Assembly: GCA_021604825.1 (NCBI GenBank)
Contig: BQJS01000167.1
Location: 1-10,336, forward strand
Reading direction: 5' to 3'
Source of the DNA: Phycisphaerae bacterium
Lineage (GTDB): Bacteria > Planctomycetota > Phycisphaerae > UBA1845
DNA: 10,336 nucleotides
A program made the translations under genes and the position numbers. The first letter of the stretch is position 1. Every line of letters begins with the position of its first letter. Below are positions 5,994 to 10,336 of the stretch, in pieces. The notes under the pieces are model-generated. The model worked only from the letters and a program-made list of their open reading frames with translations. It ran no database searches and was not told where the DNA came from.

Positions 5994-8168
5994 GTGTCGA
6001 CACAACAGCGGACCTTTCTCGGACACCCCGTCGGGCTATACGTTCTCTTCTTCACCGAAATGTGGGAGCGCTTCAGTTACTACGGGATGCGGGCCTTGCT
6101 GGTCCTCTACATGGTTGACTTCTTCAAGTGGGATCAGTCCGAAGCCTCCGGCATCTACAAGTGGTACACCTCACTGGTCTACCTGACTCCTCTCTTGGGA
6201 GGATTTCTTGCGGACCGCTACCTCGGCAACAAATGGGCCATCATCATCGGCTCGGTTCTAATGGCCGTCGGTCACTTCCTGATGGCGTTTGAAGATATTT
6301 GGATATTCTATGCCGCGCTCGGCTTCTTGATCATGGGCAACGGCTTTTTCAAACCCAACATGTCCGTACAGGTCGGACGCCTCTATCCCCAGAACGATCC
6401 GCGCCGCGACGGTGCGTACACCATTTTCTATATGGGCATCAATCTCGGTGCCTTCCTCTCACCATTGGTCTGCGGCACGCTTCGCGACACCCCCGGGCTC
6501 GGGTTCCACTGGGGGTTCGGCGCGGCAGGCGTCGGCATGGTCCTGGGATTGCTGGTATACGTCTTCGGTCTTCCGTTCATTAAGGAACTTCCAGAAGACG
6601 CGGTGTACGAGCACCCCGAGGAGGAAGGTGGGCACGCCGCCGACGAGGAAGATCACGTGATGACTGAGAAGGAGGCGGAGAAGACGCCGTCTGTTATGCC
6701 TTCGCTCGCCAGCGTATCACCAACTGTTTTCGTGCTCATCGGCGTTGCAACGATGGTACTTTCGCCGATCTTGGGCTTCTTGAATGTAATCCCTAAAGAC
6801 AACGTGATCGCACTAGAGATCGCTGCGGGTTGTTCGTTCTTTGCAGCCTGGATACTAAGCAAACTCAGCATGGCTGTCCGCGACAGGGTATTGGCGATTT
6901 ACGTGTTGGCTGTGTTCGTTGTGTTCTTCTGGGGCGCTTTTGAACAAGCTGGAAACGCGATGAACGTCTGGGCCGACCAGACGACCAACCGCTATCTCAC
7001 CGATGTTCCGCCGGAGGCCACGCCATATCCCGAAGAATTTGTTAGCGCAGACGAGTTGGACTTCTGGCCAACGGTCAAGGTCGCACTGAAAAAGCTGGTC
7101 TCGTGGAACCCCGTCCTGACAACGTCATTTCAGTCAATCAACGCGTTGGCGATCGTCGTATTTGCGCCGATTTTTGCATGGCTATGGGTGTTCTTGGCGA
7201 AGCGGCGTGTCAATTTGTCAATTGCCGTCAAGATGGCGATCGGTGTGTTTTTCCAGGGCGTGGCTTTTGCATTGATGATGTGGGCGGCAATGTATGAAAA
7301 CCAAGCCTCCCAAACGAATCTCGTCACAGTGCCGGATGGTTTCATCGTGAAGGAATCGAATGTTCTCCACTTTTACGATGCGCCGAACTTCAGTCAAGAC
7401 GACGAGGCAATCGCAAAGCACCACACCGGTGAACTGGAAGAGACCATGATCGCGCATGGCGGGCGTCTGCGTTGGGACGAAGACAAAGAAATGCTCGAAA
7501 TGAGCGGTGTCCTAAACGCCAACCACCGCGATCGAATGCTGCGATCAACGGTGCCGGTCGATTATCTCAAGGAAATTTGGGAACTCGCATCGCTGACGCA
7601 AGATGCAAGAGAAGAGGCCAAAGAGACCGGTGACGGAGAATTCTCCGTCACGCACACAATCTCCGGCGATCTCCCTCCTGGATTCGACACGCGTTATTTC
7701 GCAGGGTTTGACCCCGAGAAATTCAAGTTTGATGAGGCAACAAAAACATTTACGGTCTCATTGCTCATCGACGACAAAGAGTACAAGCAGATTCTCGTTG
7801 CCGGGGCCGAGCCCGTGTTCCGCGACGCACTGAACGATCTGTTTGTTGACTCCGCAGCATTCAAGGTGAGTTCGTGGTGGTTGTTCTGGTTCTATATTCT
7901 CTGCACGCTTGGCGAACTCTGCCTGTCACCAGTGGGTCTCTCGATGGTCAGCAAATTGGCCCCGAGAAACTTTGCGACGATGCTGATGGGTATGTGGTTG
8001 TTGACCAGTTTCTTTGGCAACTTCACTGCCGGCCTTGCGGGTGAAAACTGGGAACTCTTGGAGCCCAACACGTACTTCATGTATGTCACGATCGCGATGA
8101 CCGGTGCTGCATTCGTCTGCTATCTGATCGCCCGCCGCGTCACGAAGATGATGCACGGGGTCAAATAA
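5994..8168 (+). CDS. POT/PTR-family proton-dependent oligopeptide transporter
   Basis: Inner-membrane MFS-fold symporter that imports di/tripeptides with protons. The GTG start at 5994 has GGAGG 6 nt upstream. POT signatures are plain: E22xxE25-R26-F27-S-Y-Y-G in TM1 (ExxERFxYYG), 'GNGFFKPNMSVQVG' (115-128), 'FYMGINLGAF' (145-154, PTR2 motif), TM7 Glu in 'FWGAFEQAGN' (E317), TM8 'QSINALAIVVFAPIFAWLW', and TM10 Glu in 'LGELCLSPVGLSMVSKLAP' (E641). At 724 aa it is far longer than typical bacterial POTs (about 450-500). The excess is an acidic TM6-TM7 loop (about 197-240), a TM7-TM8 loop (about 327-370) and a soluble insert of about 190 residues (about 434-625) just before TM10. That is where animal PepT1/PepT2 carry their extracellular domain. 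Exact substrates are not deducible. Confidence 0.95.
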   Translation: MSTQQRTFLGHPVGLYVLFFTEMWERFSYYGMRALLVLYMVDFFKWDQSEASGIYKWYTSLVYLTPLLGGFLADRYLGNKWAIIIGSVLMAVGHFLMAFEDIWIFYAALGFLIMGNGFFKPNMSVQVGRLYPQNDPRRDGAYTIFYMGINLGAFLSPLVCGTLRDTPGLGFHWGFGAAGVGMVLGLLVYVFGLPFIKELPEDAVYEHPEEEGGHAADEEDHVMTEKEAEKTPSVMPSLASVSPTVFVLIGVATMVLSPILGFLNVIPKDNVIALEIAAGCSFFAAWILSKLSMAVRDRVLAIYVLAVFVVFFWGAFEQAGNAMNVWADQTTNRYLTDVPPEATPYPEEFVSADELDFWPTVKVALKKLVSWNPVLTTSFQSINALAIVVFAPIFAWLWVFLAKRRVNLSIAVKMAIGVFFQGVAFALMMWAAMYENQASQTNLVTVPDGFIVKESNVLHFYDAPNFSQDDEAIAKHHTGELEETMIAHGGRLRWDEDKEMLEMSGVLNANHRDRMLRSTVPVDYLKEIWELASLTQDAREEAKETGDGEFSVTHTISGDLPPGFDTRYFAGFDPEKFKFDEATKTFTVSLLIDDKEYKQILVAGAEPVFRDALNDLFVDSAAFKVSSWWLFWFYILCTLGELCLSPVGLSMVSKLAPRNFATMLMGMWLLTSFFGNFTAGLAGENWELLEPNTYFMYVTIAMTGAAFVCYLIARRVTKMMHGVK

Positions 8169-8169
8169 T

Positions 8170-8199
8170 CGGCTTGCTGTGAGTTCAGCCGGTGTTTTT
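8170..8199 (+). terminator. Weak intrinsic terminator after the transporter gene
   Basis: CGGCT (8170-8174) and AGCCG (8187-8191) bracket a 12-nt loop, followed by GTG and five T. It starts one base after the TAA stop. Position and T-run fit a Rho-independent terminator, though the stem is short. Confidence 0.45.
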
Positions 8200-8217
8200 G
8201 GGAAAAAGGCTTCCAAT

Positions 8218-8257
8218 CCCGGGCCAATCGCCATTTTAAGGTGGTTGGGCACCCGGG
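8218..8257. repeat. Long imperfect hairpin in the gap before the radical SAM gene
   Basis: CCCGGG-CCAATCGCC (8218-8232), loop ATTTTAA, GGTGGTTGG (8240-8248), bulge GCA, CCCGGG (8252-8257). Fifteen pairs, two of them G-U, with one 3-nt bulge. The wobble pairs suggest an RNA structure or a degenerate REP-type palindrome. Downstream bases are not T-rich. Confidence 0.45.
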
Positions 8258-8334
8258 GTTCTGATACCCTGCCGAGGCAATTGGCAGAGTCGGCGTGGTC
8301 GCTTTCTGCCCGTTCAAGATGAACCTAACCAATA

Positions 8335-8389
8335 CCCCAAGCCGACGGCTTTGGGACAGAGATATTTGCGGTGCCTGGTTTGCAGGCAC
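8335..8389 (+). promoter_or_regulatory. Two further hairpins in the radical SAM 5' leader
   Basis: CCCCAAGCC-GAC-GGCTTTGGG (8335-8355, 8 of 9 pairs) and GTGCCTG-GTTTG-CAGGCAC (8371-8389, 7 perfect pairs) lie 46-100 nt before the GTG start. Neither has a T-run. They may form a structured leader. No known riboswitch consensus was recognised; in particular no B12-box. Confidence 0.35.
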
Positions 8390-8434
8390 GGTCGACTTGG
8401 ATGTCGATCGCTGATCCCGCTTAGGAGATGCACA

Positions 8435-10336
8435 GTGGACCTTCCCCGCCGCCATGCGGACGACGTATTCCTTCCCGACGGTTCCTTGCGAACCGCCATC
8501 GAAGACCTCCGCCAGATGACCGACGCCCATGACCTCGCGATTGGAATCGTCTACTCGTTCGACCCACGGACCCACATGCTTCCGTACTGGTACGCCGACA
8601 AGCGGATGGCCCCCTGTTCCGTCCGGCTGCTGGGCGATCTCCTCGACGATGCCGGGTTCCGCAACGTTCGCATCATCATTCAACAATGGACGCCGAACTT
8701 CGCACCGTCGCAGGCGCGGTTGAAAGACCGCTCGCTCGACATGCTGCTCGTCTCCGCGATGCAGGTGCATTCGGAACCATCGTACGATTTGATTCGCGAA
8801 GCCCACACCATGGGCGATCGGCGACCGTGGATTCTCGCGGGCGGACCGAAGGCCATCTACGAGCCTTCCGACTATCTGGAAATGGGCCCGAAGCCCGGTA
8901 TCGGTGCTGACTGCATTTCGGTCGGTGAAGGGTTCGTGTTCCTCGATCTACTTCGCAGCGTGCTTCGCGAGAGAAAAGCCGACGAGGCACCGCGCATCGC
9001 ATTCGATCGCTTGCGAGAAAACGGCAAGCTCGATGAGATTCCCGGCTTGGTTTACAAACCAACCGACTACGACCCGGAACAACCACGCGCCATCCATACC
9101 GGTGTACAGCGCTTGCTCCGCGACCTCGACGAATTCCCGATGCCCGATGCGGGTTATCGCATGATCGAACCGCCCCACCGCCGCGCGACGCTTTCTGCAA
9201 AGCCGTGTTCCGCGAAGAAGGTAGGCAAGCTCTCGATGATCAGTTCGGTGATTTCGACGCACGGGTGCAAGTTCAGTTGCTCGTATTGCCCGATCCCTGC
9301 GGTCAATCAACGTACTTGGCGTCATAAGAGCCCGAAGCGTTTAGCGGCTGAAATCAAACACATTCACGAGAATTTCGGCATTCGCGAATTCTTCAGCACC
9401 GACGATAACTTCTTCAACAACCGCGAAACCGTCATCGAGTTGATGACCGAGTTGGCCAACACCACGTCGCGCGGCAAACCGCTCAAAAATTGCATCCGCT
9501 TCTTTACCGAGGCCACGCAGTTCGACGTCTTCAAAAACAAAGACATCCTCCCGCTGTGTCGCAAGGGTGGCATGCGGGCGATCTGGTTCGGCATCGAAGA
9601 CATCACAGCCGACCTGATCAACAAGGGCCAGAACTCTGGTAATGCGTCTGAGCTATTCAAATATTTATGCACGATCGGCATCGAACCGATGGCAATGATG
9701 ATGCACAACGACGGCCAACCGTTGCGTTCGCCCAAGGGTGATCTTTCCGGCGTGTTGAATCAGGCGAAGTACCTGTTCAACATCGGCGCGGTGTCGTATC
9801 AGTGTACGTATCTTGGACCAGCCATCGGTACCCGCGAAATCGAAACAGCCGCTGAGAGCGAAACGCTCTTCAAGAGTGTCGGTGGCGAACCAGTCGCTCA
9901 GGCGTTTTGTGATGGCAACCACGTCGTCGCGTCCAACCACGCCAAGCCGTGGGAGCGGCAGATGAACGTGGTCAAAGCCTACTCAACGTTCTACAACCCG
10001 ATCAACTTCATCCGCGTGTTGCTTCGTGCCAAGGGCGATCGCGTGCTCGGCAAGCGCATTTTGTTCCAAATCGTCGGCATGATTGGCGTGTGCATCACCG
10101 CGCCGAAACTGTGGTCATGGTCGCGGAAGATCAAGAAGGGGCCGATCGAAGTATTTAAAGGCCTTCAACAAGCAAGAATCCCCTTGGTCGACGCCAAGGA
10201 AGGCCACGAAATATTCTGGTCCATCAAACAAGTACCAGCCCCCTACCTGCCGCAGAAAGAGGGCCAGGAACCGTCCAGCTCGCAGGCATCCAACACCAAG
10301 GTGACGCAAACGGTAACCACCACCCAAATATCAAAG
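8435..10336 (+). CDS. B12-binding-domain radical SAM protein, 3' end cut
   Basis: Partial: 634 codons are visible and open to the right edge. The GTG start at 8435 has AGGAG 7 nt upstream; the ATG at 8428 is out of frame. The N-terminal part (about 30-180) resembles the cobalamin-binding Rossmann-like domain of class B radical SAM proteins, with 'WILAGGPKAIYEP' (132-144) and 'ISVGEGFVFLDLL' (161-173). The usual DxHxxG cobalamin-ligand His motif is not evident, so cobalamin binding is uncertain. The radical SAM core has C278xxxC282xxC285 in 'THGCKFSCSYCPIP' for the 4Fe-4S cluster, then 'FFSTDDNFFNNR' (319-330) and 'AIWFGIEDI', typical beta-strand segments of the barrel. A basic region with a short hydrophobic stretch ('ILFQIVGMIGVCITAPKLW') follows near residue 540-560. 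The substrate is unknown; methylation or another radical rearrangement is possible. The Gln/Ser/Thr-rich visible end looks like a disordered C-terminal tail. Confidence 0.9.
   Translation, partial: MDLPRRHADDVFLPDGSLRTAIEDLRQMTDAHDLAIGIVYSFDPRTHMLPYWYADKRMAPCSVRLLGDLLDDAGFRNVRIIIQQWTPNFAPSQARLKDRSLDMLLVSAMQVHSEPSYDLIREAHTMGDRRPWILAGGPKAIYEPSDYLEMGPKPGIGADCISVGEGFVFLDLLRSVLRERKADEAPRIAFDRLRENGKLDEIPGLVYKPTDYDPEQPRAIHTGVQRLLRDLDEFPMPDAGYRMIEPPHRRATLSAKPCSAKKVGKLSMISSVISTHGCKFSCSYCPIPAVNQRTWRHKSPKRLAAEIKHIHENFGIREFFSTDDNFFNNRETVIELMTELANTTSRGKPLKNCIRFFTEATQFDVFKNKDILPLCRKGGMRAIWFGIEDITADLINKGQNSGNASELFKYLCTIGIEPMAMMMHNDGQPLRSPKGDLSGVLNQAKYLFNIGAVSYQCTYLGPAIGTREIETAAESETLFKSVGGEPVAQAFCDGNHVVASNHAKPWERQMNVVKAYSTFYNPINFIRVLLRAKGDRVLGKRILFQIVGMIGVCITAPKLWSWSRKIKKGPIEVFKGLQQARIPLVDAKEGHEIFWSIKQVPAPYLPQKEGQEPSSSQASNTKVTQTVTTTQISK

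Noticed and set aside
8258..8434. Cobalamin riboswitch ahead of the B12-type radical SAM gene
   Set aside because: No B12-box consensus or characteristic core could be found; only simple hairpins are present.
8120..8806. 228-codon minus-strand ORF
   Set aside because: It overlaps the end of the POT gene and the start of the radical SAM gene, both well supported, and covers the structured leader.

Overview
The window looks like chromosomal DNA of a moderately GC-rich bacterium, most likely a planctomycete or close relative. This is inferred from the mix of protein families (a Cys-rich 'DGDPCTVDAC' lipoprotein, an ArsC/Spx-like selenoprotein candidate, a long POT transporter and a B12-type radical SAM protein), loose gene packing and palindrome-rich intergenic gaps. 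No rRNA, tRNA, CRISPR array, transposase or phage gene was seen.

Layout, left to right: (1) the N-terminal part of a CPA1/NhaP-type cation:proton antiporter on the minus strand, cut by the left edge; (2) a small Cys-rich lipoprotein, minus; (3) divergent from it, a beta-propeller lipoprotein, plus; (4) convergent with that, fumarylacetoacetase (fahA), minus; (5) upstream of fahA, across a gap holding REP-like palindromes, a conserved protein of unknown function, minus; (6) divergent from it, a short gene that reads through an in-frame TGA; (7) a POT-family peptide transporter of 724 aa, plus; (8) a radical SAM protein with a B12-binding-like N-terminal domain, plus, cut by the right edge.

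The standout is gene 6 (5324-5674). A good Shine-Dalgarno and ATG open a frame that meets TGA at codon 14 and continues without further stops for 102 codons. The TGA sits where ArsC/Spx proteins have the first Cys of the CxxC active site (U-T-S-C here against C-T-S-C in Spx). The downstream protein carries the family's cis-Pro loop and a 'VGFNED' motif close to the 'VGYNED' of Spx. A stem-loop with a G-rich apical loop begins just after the TGA, at a spacing suitable for a bacterial SECIS element. I read this as a selenocysteine-containing ArsC/Spx-family redox protein, not a pseudogene.

The genes do not form one pathway. FahA completes tyrosine/homogentisate degradation, and its neighbour may or may not be linked. 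The POT transporter could feed peptides and hence amino acids into such catabolism, but nothing in the sequence proves a functional link.
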